Shown piece after piece: positions 1 to 7,033 of a stretch of DNA of 53,215 nt. Positions within the stretch are counted from its first letter, which is position 1. Each line of letters opens with the position of its first letter. The notes beneath the pieces were generated by a model. It was given only the letters and a program-made list of their open reading frames with translations, did not search any database and was not told the DNA's origin. The stretch is from an uncultured Clostridia bacterium (lineage in GTDB: Bacteria > Bacillota > Clostridia > Christensenellales > CAG-917): positions 1 through 53,215 of the forward strand of contig CANPWB010000011.1 in assembly GCA_947581925.1 (NCBI GenBank), read 5' to 3'. The position numbers and the translations under genes are program-made.

Positions 1-15
1 TGAATGAGAGATTGC

Positions 16-125
16 GGGGGTCCCCATAAAATTGCGTAGCGATTTTATGGGGTGCAGACCCGCCCTCACTGCGTACTATTATCTATCCCGCTCTCTCCGC
101 GGGGTCGCTCGGACAAGGCACTTTT
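16..125 (+). repeat. Intergenic hairpin repeats (families R2 and R4)
   Basis: Two repeat modules fill the space before the ABC ATPase stop codon. R2 is a hairpin with arms CCCCATAAAAT (22-32) and ATTTTATGGGG (42-52). R4 follows (about 52-115) and reads tgcagac-cgccctcactgcgtac, then ctctccgcggggtcgctcggaca. R4 recurs near 40900-40965 in the same orientation and near 18040-18092 inverted; R2 recurs at least ten more times in this window. Nothing here looks coding. Confidence 0.8.
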
Positions 126-130
126 ACTTT

Positions 131-847
131 TCACTCACAACTCTCTATCGCTTTTAAAAGTTGCTCGCGTACGCAAGCGAGCGCAGGATCAGAGAGTTTT
201 CTCTCTTCCTTCGGGATATCTATGCTGCCGCTTGCGCATATCCCCGCGGGCGAGCCGGACAGCACATACCAATCGTCCGCGGTGAGCAGACACTCGTCTA
301 TGGCGTGGGTGACAAAGACAATAGTGCGGGGCTTTTTCTTGTTGAGCGCTATGAGTTGCGCGATCAGCCTCGTCTTGAGCGCGGTATCGAGCGCTTTGAA
401 CGGCTCGTCCAGCAGCAAAATATCCGCGTCGAAAAGATACGCCCTTGCCATAGCGACGCGCTGCGCCTGTCCGCCGCTGAGCTCCGTAGGCAGTTTTTTC
501 GCCTCGTCCTCTATCTCGAGTAGCGCGAGGGTCTCCTCTATGCGCCGCCTGCGCTCCTTCCTGTCCTTGACGGTGGCTTTGAGCACAAGCTCGAGATTTT
601 TGTACACGGAGATATTTTTGACAAGGCGGTCGCTTTGGAAAATGTAGCTCACGCCCTTTCCGCCGAGGTCTATATTTCCGCCGTACGGTAGCAGTCCCGC
701 GACAGCGTTGAGCAGAGTCGTCTTGCCCACTCCGCTGCCGCCCAGAATTACGCTTATTTTGCCTCCCGCAAATGCCTGCGAGAAGTCCGCGAATACCACC
801 CTATCGCCATAGCTCACACTCAAGTTTTCGATATTCAAAAGGGTCAT
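131..847 (-). CDS. ABC transporter ATP-binding protein, nitrate/taurine/sulfonate type
   Basis: Cytoplasmic ATPase of 238 residues that should power the import system formed with the next two genes upstream. Walker A is GGSGVGKT at residues 36-43, the signature is LSGGQ about residue 123, and Walker B is DILLLDEPFKALD. The fold is closest to the SsuB/TauB/ThiZ group (family knowledge). The start chosen is the ATG at 847, which overlaps the permease TGA as ATGA and implies translational coupling; an open frame continues upstream of it but only antisense to nothing and inside the permease gene in another frame. The substrate cannot be read from the sequence: nitrate, sulfonates, taurine and thiamine precursors all use this family. 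Confidence 0.93.
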   Translation of the reverse strand: MTLLNIENLSVSYGDRVVFADFSQAFAGGKISVILGGSGVGKTTLLNAVAGLLPYGGNIDLGGKGVSYIFQSDRLVKNISVYKNLELVLKATVKDRKERRRRIEETLALLEIEDEAKKLPTELSGGQAQRVAMARAYLFDADILLLDEPFKALDTALKTRLIAQLIALNKKKPRTIVFVTHAIDECLLTADDWYVLSGSPAGICASGSIDIPKEERKLSDPALACVREQLLKAIESCE

Positions 848-1629
848 CTTGTCGCCTCCCACAGTTTTTTGAGGAGCAGTACAGCCCCCTCTAGCACAAA
901 GCTGAACACTATGGCGACAAGCGTCCAGGCAAACAGCAGCGCCATCTCGTCTCCCGCGGCATAGTAGAATTGGATGTTGTGCCCTATGCTCCCCGCGATG
1001 TTGGTGAGTATCTCCGCCGCGACGACCACTTTGAGCGTGAGTGAGAGCGTCGCCCTGCTGCTGTCGAAAAGCGTACCCGCTATGGACGGCAGATATATCA
1101 TAATCACCTTGTCCACGGCGCGCACTTTGTACAGCTTTGCCATATCGAGGACGTCCCTGTCCACGCCGTCTATCGCGCTGTAAAATGCGGAGTACAGCAC
1201 GGGAAACGCGATGAGAAACCCCACGACCACGGACATGCTCTGCTTGTCCATAAAGGCATACAGTATGAGTATGACCGCCACCGTAGGAGCTGCGCGCAGT
1301 ATGCTTACAATGGGCGACATCACTCTGTGCAAAGGCTTGAATACGCCGCCTAGCGCCGCGAGACCGAGCGCGAATACGAATGAGATCACAAAGCAAAGCA
1401 AAGTCCTGCCCAGCGTGGCAAGCACGGCAAGCCAAAATCCGCCCTCCCCGCCGAGCGAAAAAAACTCACGCAGTACGACGGCAGGCGACGGGACAAGATA
1501 GGGCTTGCCCTCCGCCGCCGCCCATATCGCCCAAATCGCAAGCGCTATGGCGAGCGCAAGCAGCGGATAAAATATGTTGAGGACAACGTTTTTGACCTCT
1601 TTTTTATTTAGCTTTGCTTTTGATTTCAT
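844..1629 (-). CDS. ABC transporter permease, SsuC/TauC-like
   Basis: Inner-membrane permease of 261 residues with about six hydrophobic segments and the cytoplasmic EAA-type loop (DRDVLDMAKLYKVRAVDKVIMIYLPSI region, about residues 155-178) that docks the ATPase. This is the BPD_transp_1 architecture of the nitrate/taurine family. It lies 102 bp after the binding-protein stop and overlaps the ATPase start by 4 nt. Unlike its neighbours it has no Shine-Dalgarno sequence; instead TGATATAAA, resembling an extended -10, lies 13 nt before the ATG, so it may have a short-leader transcript of its own. A copy of repeat R1 occupies part of the gap before it. Confidence 0.93.
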   Translation of the reverse strand: MKSKAKLNKKEVKNVVLNIFYPLLALAIALAIWAIWAAAEGKPYLVPSPAVVLREFFSLGGEGGFWLAVLATLGRTLLCFVISFVFALGLAALGGVFKPLHRVMSPIVSILRAAPTVAVILILYAFMDKQSMSVVVGFLIAFPVLYSAFYSAIDGVDRDVLDMAKLYKVRAVDKVIMIYLPSIAGTLFDSSRATLSLTLKVVVAAEILTNIAGSIGHNIQFYYAAGDEMALLFAWTLVAIVFSFVLEGAVLLLKKLWEATR

Positions 1630-1695
1630 ATTGCGACGGTTTTTTATATCATCTCTTATTTTTATTTATTGTCTTTATCTCTAAGTGTCACACGT

Positions 1696-1738
1696 TGTCA
1701 TGTTGAGCTTAGTCGAAACATCCCCTAGTCCTCACCCC
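1696..1738 (+). repeat. R1 hairpin repeat overlapping the binding-protein stop codon
   Basis: Copy of the tgtcat-gagc-gtcga-atcccc repeat. Arms are ATGTT (1700-1704) and AACAT (1717-1721). The repeat tail tagtcctcacccc, seen also after the R1 copy near 5306, runs into the final Gly codon and TGA stop of the binding-protein gene (1732-1734 in plus coordinates). Confidence 0.75.
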
Positions 1739-2760
1739 GCGAGACCGAGGGCGAACAGCTTGTCCTTGCCCTCCTCCCACTTGACGGGGGGAGCGACGCT
1801 CTTCAAGAATGCGAGGACCTCGCTCACATCCTCTTCGTCGAGGTCGCTGCAATCAAGCGCGCACCTCGGGATAGCCGGCGCGGGAAATTTGGACGTGCTA
1901 CCTATCTTCTCCGCCTCTGCTGTCACTTTGTCCGCATTTGCCTCTATCCAATCCTCGTTTTTGTCGAGCGCGGCAAAGAGGTCTTTCATGAGTTGTGTGT
2001 CCTGCGTTAGCGCGGTCTTAACAAACAGTCCCGCCTGAGGATAGTCGTCCACGCCCTGCGTCCCGTTTGCTTTAGCGTACTCCGTCTGCATATTCATTTC
2101 GGCGTTGAGGTCGTTTGCGGTGTTAGCCTTTTGCGCGGTAGCGGCGGGTTCGCCCACGACGATGAAGTCCACCATTTCGCCTTTGTATCTCTGCGCCGCG
2201 ACGGAACCGTCCGCGACATATTCCACAAACACCTGTTCCGCCGTGGGAGTGCCCTCCGTGATGATGTTGATATCGTTTGCTTGCATAACATATCTGAAAA
2301 CAAGTCCGGGGACGCCTTGCTCGCCTATGCAAGCGATCTTCTTACCCTTGATGTCGTCAATGGTAATGGCGGGGACATTGCCTGCCTCATCTACCTCCTT
2401 ATGCCCCACGAGGTACAGACTGCCCTCGACGGCTATGGAGATGAGCTTGTAATCCACGCCGTTTTTGACTATCTGTGTCGCGCCCGCATTGACGGGCATG
2501 ATGACGATGTCCGCCTTGCCACTCGTCATTTCAGTAGCGATGTTGCTCGGGCTTACCACTTCGTAATCAACTGTCTTGCCGCCCAGTTTCTGCCCCTCGG
2601 AGGCGAGAGTTAGCATTGCAAGCGCGGGAGTGCCGTCGGGTGCGGCGAAGCGCAGCGTCGTATCGTTTTTGCCGTCGCAAGCGGCAAGCGAGAATGCCAA
2701 CACGCCCGCGAGGAGCGCGATGACGGCGATGAGCGAAATTGCTTTAAACAGCTTTTTCAT
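1732..2760 (-). CDS. ABC transporter substrate-binding lipoprotein, NMT1/THI5-like
   Basis: Extracytoplasmic receptor of 342 residues for the importer encoded downstream. The N terminus is MKKLFKAIS followed by a hydrophobic stretch and a lipobox ending LAAC, so the mature protein is lipid-anchored at Cys. The body has the two-lobed periplasmic-binding pattern of the NMT1/THI5/SsuA superfamily, with motifs such as SNIATEMTSGKADIVIMP and GEQGVPGLVFRYVM. I start at the ATG at 2760 because GAGG lies about 9 nt upstream; a GTG five codons earlier overlaps that site. It is the first gene of a three-gene operon. The last two codons lie inside an intergenic repeat, suggesting that the C terminus was fixed by repeat insertion. 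Ligand unknown. Confidence 0.9.
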   Translation of the reverse strand: MKKLFKAISLIAVIALLAGVLAFSLAACDGKNDTTLRFAAPDGTPALAMLTLASEGQKLGGKTVDYEVVSPSNIATEMTSGKADIVIMPVNAGATQIVKNGVDYKLISIAVEGSLYLVGHKEVDEAGNVPAITIDDIKGKKIACIGEQGVPGLVFRYVMQANDINIITEGTPTAEQVFVEYVADGSVAAQRYKGEMVDFIVVGEPAATAQKANTANDLNAEMNMQTEYAKANGTQGVDDYPQAGLFVKTALTQDTQLMKDLFAALDKNEDWIEANADKVTAEAEKIGSTSKFPAPAIPRCALDCSDLDEEDVSEVLAFLKSVAPPVKWEEGKDKLFALGLAG

Positions 2761-2877
2761 AGTTTTATACCTCACAAAAATTTATGTCCATTATGCGGCA
2801 AACTATTATAAATTTGCCTTATTTTTAAAATACTTTTGCTCTCACATCTCGATTTTATCCCGAAATTTGAGCGGTTT

Positions 2878-3135
2878 TCAGTCTTTATCCTCGATCTCCA
2901 CCGAAGTGAGCGCTGACTTGACGTTGAGCCCTTCGAGCCTGCCGAGTCTGCCCGTAAGCGCGGACAATCTCTCCTGTTCACCCTCCACAATCAGCGCGAT
3001 AGTGTTTACATGCGGGCGCGGCACGCCCATACGTCCGACTATTATGTCGCCGAAGTCGCTCAGCACTTTTTGCATCTCGAGCACTGTTCCCTTGTCCCCG
3101 CTCACGACTATCCCCACAACTCCTATACGTTTCAT
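2878..3135 (-). CDS. TM1266-like putative iron-only hydrogenase system regulator
   Basis: Small protein of 85 residues starting MKRIGVVGIVVSGDKG and containing FGDIIVGRMGVPRP and VNTIALIVEG. This is the ferredoxin-like/ACT-like fold of the TM1266 family, which in other anaerobes is found near [FeFe]-hydrogenase and its maturases and is annotated as a hydrogenase system regulator (family knowledge; biochemical role poorly known). A strong ribosome site, AAGGAGTAGG, precedes the ATG. No hydrogenase gene is in the window, so the link to hydrogenase is by family only. It is preceded by a promoter and a structured leader (see the 3136-3318 entry) and followed at 118 nt by the binding-protein gene on the same strand. 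Confidence 0.85.
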   Translation of the reverse strand: MKRIGVVGIVVSGDKGTVLEMQKVLSDFGDIIVGRMGVPRPHVNTIALIVEGEQERLSALTGRLGRLEGLNVKSALTSVEIEDKD

Positions 3136-3318
3136 ATCCTACTCCTTTTTCTCCCAAACAAAAGAGGCGCCACCGTGCAAGACAGCGACGCCCCATTTTT
3201 ATGCGGCTTATATTTGATGTCTTACACTCCGACCTTGCGCCCTAACTCTCTCATTGCTTTGGACAAGTCCGCCGCGCCGAAATCTCGGGCTGTCATCGTT
3301 TTGGGATCTATTGTAACC
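3136..3318 (-). promoter_or_regulatory. Structured leader with possible attenuator upstream of the TM1266-like gene
   Basis: With transcription starting near 3312 the leader is about 175 nt. A hairpin at 3166-3192 (minus strand arms GGCGTCGCTG and CGGTGGCGCC, loop TCTTGCA) is followed by TCTTTTGTTT, the form of an intrinsic terminator. Three of its ten pairs are G-U wobbles that exist only in minus-strand RNA, which argues that the minus transcript is the relevant one. Segment 3218-3227 (ending GTGTAAGACA-like on the minus strand) is complementary over 10 bp to 3175-3184, the loop and top of that hairpin. A short reading frame ends at TAA inside this segment. Mechanism is inferred. Confidence 0.5.
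3222..3296 (-). CDS. Possible 24-residue leader peptide
   Basis: Reads MTARDFGAADLSKAMRELGR plus KVGV. An in-frame ATG at 3320 would extend it to 32 residues, but that ATG overlaps the -10 box of the promoter at 3319-3347, so the ATG at 3296 is the first usable one. No Shine-Dalgarno sequence is visible, which lowers confidence. The stop codon falls in the segment complementary to the terminator loop, the position expected for a leader peptide that controls attenuation. It could equally be the remnant of a lost gene or chance. Confidence 0.25.
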   Translation of the reverse strand: MTARDFGAADLSKAMRELGRKVGV

Positions 3319-3347
3319 ATTTTACGATATATGGCTGAAATTGTCAA
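3319..3347 (-). promoter_or_regulatory. Sigma-A type promoter for the TM1266-like gene
   Basis: On the minus strand a perfect -35 TTGACA (plus 3342-3347) is separated by 17 bp from TAAAAT (plus 3319-3324, five of six matches to TATAAT). The start of transcription should be near 3312. Confidence 0.75.
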
Positions 3348-3386
3348 CCTTATTGCAAAAATACTCTTCCCCGCCCTCAAAATCCG

Positions 3387-3395
3387 TGCTATACT
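3387..3395 (+). promoter_or_regulatory. Extended -10 element just before queH
   Basis: TGCTATACT matches the extended -10 form TGnTATAAT. The predicted transcript start, about 7 nt after it, is next to the queH ATG at 3402, giving a leaderless or nearly leaderless mRNA. No convincing -35 is present, as is common for extended -10 promoters. Confidence 0.45.
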
Positions 3396-3401
3396 GTAGC
3401 T

Positions 3402-4001
3402 ATGGAAAAAATGTACAATTTGGATTTTGACAGCGTTATCGACCTTGTGAAGGGCGGTCACAAAAAGCCGCGCCTGCTTTTGCATACCTGCTGCGGACCC
3501 TGCGCTTGCGGAGTGCTTGCAAACATCGCGGCGTACTTTGACGTCACCGCCTTCTACTACAATCCCAACATCCTCCCGCGCGAGGAGTGGGAGAAGCGCC
3601 TCGACGCTCTTAAAACCGTGCTGGACTATTTCGGCGGCATACCGCTTGTCGTCCCGCCTCAGCCCGAGGAAGACTTCTTCGCAAGAGCGCGCGGCTTAGA
3701 GACCCTGCCCGAGGGCGGAGAACGCTGCACCCGCTGTTTCGATCTACGCCTCAACGCTACGGGAGAGTATTTTTCGGAACACCTTGACGACTTTGACTTT
3801 TTTGCGACGACCCTCACCGTCAGCCCGCACAAAAATGCCGCGCTCATAAACGAGATCGGCGAAGGCATAGGCGAACTCTACGACGTCCCCTACCTCCCCT
3901 CCGACTTCAAAAAACACGACGGCTTTTTGAAGTCCACCCGCTTGAGCAAGGAGCTCGGCATCTACCGCCAATCCTACTGCGGCTGCCACTATTCCACATA
4001 A
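3402..4001 (+). CDS. queH: Epoxyqueuosine reductase QueH
   Basis: Enzyme of 199 residues for the last step of queuosine synthesis in tRNA, reduction of epoxyqueuosine, non-homologous to QueG. The family Cys set is complete: HTCCGPC with Cys30, Cys31 and Cys34; ERCTRC with Cys109 and Cys112; and YCGC with Cys193 and Cys195. The family carries an Fe-S cluster and a second metal site (family knowledge). Length is typical. The ATG at 3402 has no Shine-Dalgarno sequence and sits 6 nt after an extended -10 box; a second ATG at 3411 is an alternative. Divergent from the TM1266-like gene and followed 8 nt after its stop by composite element A. No other queuosine genes are in the window. Confidence 0.95.
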   Translation: MEKMYNLDFDSVIDLVKGGHKKPRLLLHTCCGPCACGVLANIAAYFDVTAFYYNPNILPREEWEKRLDALKTVLDYFGGIPLVVPPQPEEDFFARARGLETLPEGGERCTRCFDLRLNATGEYFSEHLDDFDFFATTLTVSPHKNAALINEIGEGIGELYDVPYLPSDFKKHDGFLKSTRLSKELGIYRQSYCGCHYST

Positions 4002-4008
4002 AATCTAT

Positions 4009-4205
4009 GTGGGGCGCTGCCCCACGCCCCGGCAAAGGGACTTCGTCGCCCCACGCAGGGCTGCGAGCCCTGCCCCTCGGCAAAGGGCGATTTGCCCTTT
4101 GCAATCCCAAGCTAAAAACGCGAGCTAGGCAAATACTTGCCGTCGCTCGCGTTTTTGATTTGTATGCAATGCCCAAAACTCCTGCGTGAGAGCTTGATAT
4201 TGATG
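4009..4205 (+). repeat. Composite 3'-end hairpin element, copy A
   Basis: Begins 8 nt after the queH stop in the queH orientation. Successive modules are GTGGGGC-gct-GCCCCAC (4009-4025), gggacttcgtcgcccc, a GCAGGGC/GCCCTGC hairpin, the gcaaagggcgatttgcccttt hairpin, aatcccaagct, a long stem AAAAACGCGAGC (4114-4125) with GCTCGCGTTTTT (4145-4156), then a tail with actcctgcgtgagagcttgatatt. The long stem ends in a T run and can act as an intrinsic terminator for queH. Other copies: 17726-17878, 39203-39400, 40612-40832, 41230-41385. Confidence 0.85.
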
Positions 4206-4385
4206 GACGTTTTGTATGAGAGATTAACGTTACCTTTGTCTGAGCGTCATCGGGGTCCCCACAAAATTACGCAGTGATTTTGTGGGGTATAACAGGGGGA
4301 TGTTTCGACTACGCTCAACATGACAGGTAATATAACTTGTCATTCCGAGCGCAGTCGAGGAATCCCCTTGTCCGAGCGAATTAAC
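4206..4385. repeat. Cluster of R1, R2 and gtccgagcg repeats
   Basis: Contains an R2 hairpin (4251-4288, ggggtccccacaaaat to attttgtggggt), an inverted R1 (4296-4327, arms ATGTT/AACAT), a direct R1 (4337-4367, arms ATTCC/GGAAT), and gtccgagcg/gtctgagcg tags around them. No gene is visible between queH and the SLOG gene; with element A this accounts for the whole 404-bp gap. Confidence 0.8.
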
Positions 4386-4405
4386 ACCACTCCTATCCGA
4401 GCTTA

Positions 4406-4873
4406 TCACTCCGCAAAGTTGACAATGCTTTTATGCTTTTTGTGCGCGTAAGCGAGGGCTTTGCAAGCGCCGCTGTTCTCGCGCTGTTCGGCGTAGAAAA
4501 GCACAACGTCGCTCATGTCTATCATAGCGCAGTTGCGATAGTACAACGAAGTATACCAATACTCAAAGCTCTTTGCGGGACAATCAAGCGCCTCGTATTC
4601 TTTTTTTTCGTACCAATGCGGCGGCTTATGCAGGTCGTGGTCGAGCGGAAAACAAAATACCCGCTTGATATTCAAATCGGGCTGCGCCTTTTTCTTCTCC
4701 GACACTATGTCGTACACCAGGTCGTCGAAATCGCTCAACCCGCCGAAGAGAAATGTACGCACTCCTTCATTTATCGCACTATCTATCGCCTCCGCGACAT
4801 TAGCGCGCAACTTGTCTGTGATATCAACCTGTTTGTGCCCGAAACACGAGCAAATTTTGTCTTGTTCGATCAT
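4406..4873 (-). CDS. SLOG-fold protein (DUF1273/YpsA-like)
   Basis: Protein of 155 residues beginning MIEQDKICSCFGHKQV. The Rossmann-like SLOG signatures are visible: CSCFGHK at the first strand, FLFGGLSDFDDLV in the middle, and VVLFYAEQRENSGACKALAYAHKK near the C terminus, the nucleotide- or ligand-binding loop of the family. SLOG proteins bind nucleotides or related ligands and include YpsA/DprA relatives and stress- or defence-linked sensors (family knowledge); the role here is unknown. I start at the ATG at 4873 because AAAGGAG lies about 10 nt upstream; that site is in the loop of a hairpin (4877-4901). The gene stands alone between repeat-filled gaps. Confidence 0.8.
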   Translation of the reverse strand: MIEQDKICSCFGHKQVDITDKLRANVAEAIDSAINEGVRTFLFGGLSDFDDLVYDIVSEKKKAQPDLNIKRVFCFPLDHDLHKPPHWYEKKEYEALDCPAKSFEYWYTSLYYRNCAMIDMSDVVLFYAEQRENSGACKALAYAHKKHKSIVNFAE

Positions 4874-4876
4874 AAA

Positions 4877-4901
4877 AACGCCGCTCCTTTGGAACGGCGT
4901 T
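4877..4901 (-). promoter_or_regulatory. Hairpin holding the ribosome site of the SLOG gene
   Basis: On the minus strand arms AACGCCG and CGGCGTT flank a loop containing AAAGGAG, with an inner TCC/GGA pairing that covers the Shine-Dalgarno bases. The 3' arm runs into TTTTT three bases from the ATG. The shape suits either a terminator-like attenuator or a translational switch; function is inferred. Confidence 0.45.
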
Positions 4902-4945
4902 GTAGAATACCGTCCCATAGTCGCAACACTATTCCTTGTTTTTGA

Positions 4946-4991
4946 ATACAGGGGTGGAACAAGTAAAACTACCTATAGGTTTCCCCTGTAT
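4946..4991. repeat. 9-bp inverted repeat in the AT-rich region upstream of the SLOG gene
   Basis: Perfect arms ATACAGGGG (4946-4954) and CCCCTGTAT (4983-4991) separated by 28 bp. It lies in an AT-rich stretch (about 4920-5130) that contains no gene and should hold the SLOG promoter, though no clear -35/-10 pair was found. Confidence 0.5.
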
Positions 4992-5135
4992 ATCAAAATT
5001 TTTCCACACAAAATTTGCGTTGGTTTACAAAAACAATTTTTTGGAATAATGTTGCAATGCTATTGTATCACTTAAATTTCAGAATATCAATTGTAATTTG
5101 AAATTTACTTTTCGGAAGGACAACTATAATATACC

Positions 5136-5495
5136 TGTCATTTCGAGCGTACGGGGTCCCCGCAAAAATATGAAATGTTTTTGTGGGGTAAAAAGTCGAG
5201 AAATCCCTTAGTGCAGGGGTGCTCCCTCTATAAAGGAGATCCTTCGACTTCGCTCAGGATGACATACACAAAAACCTGTCATGTTGAGCGAAGTCGAAAC
5301 ATCCCCAAGTCCTCACCCCATAAAATTGCGGAGCGATTTTATGGGGATCCCGATTTAATACCCCACGAAATCACTGCGTAATTTCGTGGGGACCCCGATG
5401 TCGCTTGGACAAAGGTTGCGTTAATTCGCTCGTATAAGGGCATTCCTCGACGCTTTACCCCAAAAATCACTTCGTCTTTTGTGAGGATAATATGT
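5136..5495. repeat. Repeat cluster, including R2 nested inside R1
   Basis: An R1 copy is split: left half tgtcatttcgagcgta (5136-5151), then an R2 hairpin (about 5152-5190), then right half agtcgagaaatccc (5192-5206). Inverted R1 at 5235-5264 (arms ATCCT/AGGAT), direct R1 at 5277-5306 (ATGTT/AACAT), R2 at 5316-5346 (CCCCATAAAAT/ATTTTATGGGG), R2 at 5361-5391 (CCCCACGAAAT/ATTTCGTGGGG) and a degenerate R2 near 5453-5490. No coding potential beyond chance frames. Confidence 0.85.
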
Positions 5496-5505
5496 GAGAT
5501 ACGTA

Positions 5506-5530
5506 AAAGCACGGCAATTTGCCGTGCTTT
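5506..5530 (-). terminator. Terminator of the rpiB-V-ATPase-FNT operon
   Basis: Perfect palindrome with arms AAAGCACGGCAA (5506-5517) and TTGCCGTGCTTT (5519-5530), 28 nt after the FNT stop codon. T runs on both sides make it usable in either direction. Confidence 0.85.
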
Positions 5531-5557
5531 ATGTCGTAAATTTAAAATCAATATGTT

Positions 5558-6349
5558 TTAATTATCTTCTCCATTGCTGTCCGCAGGGCTGTCCTGCGTG
5601 ACGTCGCATGCGACTTCGGCGACGGGCGAAGTCGCGTCCTCTGCTGCCCCGTCGGTGATGTCTGCGGCGGTTTCTTGCGCGAGGTCGGATGTGGGCTCTA
5701 CGGCGTACTCCTGCGCGGGAGCGGTCGCGGCGTTCTTTTTGAGAGTGACGTTTGCGAGAAGTTGGAGCGCGGGGATGAGCAGCCCGCCGACGGAGTTGCC
5801 CAAAATGATCATCCATATGTAGCCGAAGGCTTGCCACGAGGCTATGTCCGAGGCGGCGAAATAGAACATATCCGCAATGGAGTGCTCATATCCGCTGACG
5901 ATGAAGGCGGGGATGCCCAAAATGACGCCGAGCACGGACTTTTTATTGTTGTAGACATACACGGCGACATAGATGAGGATGCCGCAGAATATGGCGCGGA
6001 TGAAACCTTTGAGATAGCCCTGCGCGAGTTTTGCCTCGGCGAGGGTATGCGCGACGTCGCCTATCTGCGGTATGGCGTAGGCGAGCAAAAATCCGCAGGC
6101 AAAGGAGGCTATTGCGTTGCCGAGCAAGCCCAAAAGCAGCGCGGATATGTCCTCTTTTGTATGCTTTTCGATCACGAGCCCGATCTTGCCCGTGTACAGC
6201 GAAAACCCAAACCAGCACACGCTGAGCAGTCCCACGCAGAAAAGCAGCGCGCCCACGAATTTGTTCTCGGTGTAGCACATCAAAAAGGCGGCACCCCCAA
6301 TGGAGATGCTCATGCCTGCGAAAAATCCGTTGATTATCTTTTTTAACAT
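5558..6349 (-). CDS. Formate/nitrite transporter (FNT) family channel
   Basis: Membrane protein of 263 residues with about six transmembrane segments in the first 205 residues. The FNT signature SGYEHSIADMFYF holds His156, which matches the central pore histidine of FocA; LGNSVGGLL follows. The family conducts formate, nitrite, lactate or hydrosulfide with protons (family knowledge). After residue 205 comes a hydrophilic acidic tail of about 58 residues rich in Ala, Asp and Glu, not part of the core fold. It is the last gene of the operon, 21 nt after the V-ATPase D subunit, where E. hirae instead carries ntpJ. Substrate not decidable; formate is plausible in a fermenter. Confidence 0.9.
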   Translation of the reverse strand: MLKKIINGFFAGMSISIGGAAFLMCYTENKFVGALLFCVGLLSVCWFGFSLYTGKIGLVIEKHTKEDISALLLGLLGNAIASFACGFLLAYAIPQIGDVAHTLAEAKLAQGYLKGFIRAIFCGILIYVAVYVYNNKKSVLGVILGIPAFIVSGYEHSIADMFYFAASDIASWQAFGYIWMIILGNSVGGLLIPALQLLANVTLKKNAATAPAQEYAVEPTSDLAQETAADITDGAAEDATSPVAEVACDVTQDSPADSNGEDN

Positions 6350-6370
6350 ACGCGATATATCCTCAAAACT

Positions 6371-7018
6371 TTATTTGTCGCCGCCGTCCTTGCGCTCCTC
6401 GAGCATGCTCTTGACCTTCATGAGTCTTGTAGTCGCGCCGCGCTCGTTCTCGTCGAGCTTCATAGTGATATACTTTATCGTCTCTTCGAGTTGCGGTATC
6501 ATGACATATTCGAGCGCGTTGACTCTGCGGCGGTTTTTTTCTATCTCATCCGCGAGCATATTGCACGTCTTTTCCACCTCGGCGAGCTTGAGCAGTTTGG
6601 GCATAAGCTTTGACAGCGAGGCTATTGACGAGTCCAGCTCCGACGTGACGCCCGCAAAGGAGTAGGGATAAAGCTCGCTCACCTCGCCCTCAACGATGTC
6701 GAAAACGGGGACGTCCACGCTCATTATATTTTTTGAGGACACGCTCAGCTTGACGCTTGTAGCGGGCATAGCGACAGCCTCCTCGATTACGGCGTCCGAG
6801 GACGCGGCGCGCGCAAGCATGAAGGAGGAAAGCGAAGTCTGAAGTTCGCCCTCCACCTCCTCGCGGAGCCGCTTATTCTCGCGGATATAGAGCATAAAAC
6901 GGCGCACCATCTCATCCGACTTGTCTTTGAGCAGCTTATGCCCGCGGACAGCGGTCTTGAGGCGGTTTTTGAGCCGTCTGAGCTCCATTCTTGTAGGATT
7001 TACGTTGAGCTTTGCCAT
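6371..7018 (-). CDS. ntpD: V-type ATPase subunit D
   Basis: Central-stalk subunit of 215 residues that forms the rotor axle within the A3B3 head. It begins MAKLNVNPTRMELRRLKNRL, the conserved start of subunit D, and is mainly two long amphipathic helices (about residues 10-75 and 140-205), the coiled-coil typical of the family. Length matches the usual 200-215. It lies 15 nt after subunit B and is the last ATPase gene before the FNT gene. Confidence 0.96.
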   Translation of the reverse strand: MAKLNVNPTRMELRRLKNRLKTAVRGHKLLKDKSDEMVRRFMLYIRENKRLREEVEGELQTSLSSFMLARAASSDAVIEEAVAMPATSVKLSVSSKNIMSVDVPVFDIVEGEVSELYPYSFAGVTSELDSSIASLSKLMPKLLKLAEVEKTCNMLADEIEKNRRRVNALEYVMIPQLEETIKYITMKLDENERGATTRLMKVKSMLEERKDGGDK

Positions 7019-7033
7019 ATATACTCTCTAAGA

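Noticed and set aside
848-1435. N-terminal extension of the ABC ATPase to 434 residues
   Set aside because: The extra residues are the permease gene read in another frame; ATGA overlap at 844-847 and the match to family N termini fix the start at 847.
2761-2877. TPP riboswitch upstream of the THI5-like binding protein
   Set aside because: No CTGAGA-type core or the expected paired arms are present; the region is short and AT-rich.
3297-3320. 32-residue version of the small frame upstream of the TM1266-like gene
   Set aside because: Its ATG lies within the -10 box of the promoter, so it would not be in the transcript. Only the shorter, low-confidence form is listed.
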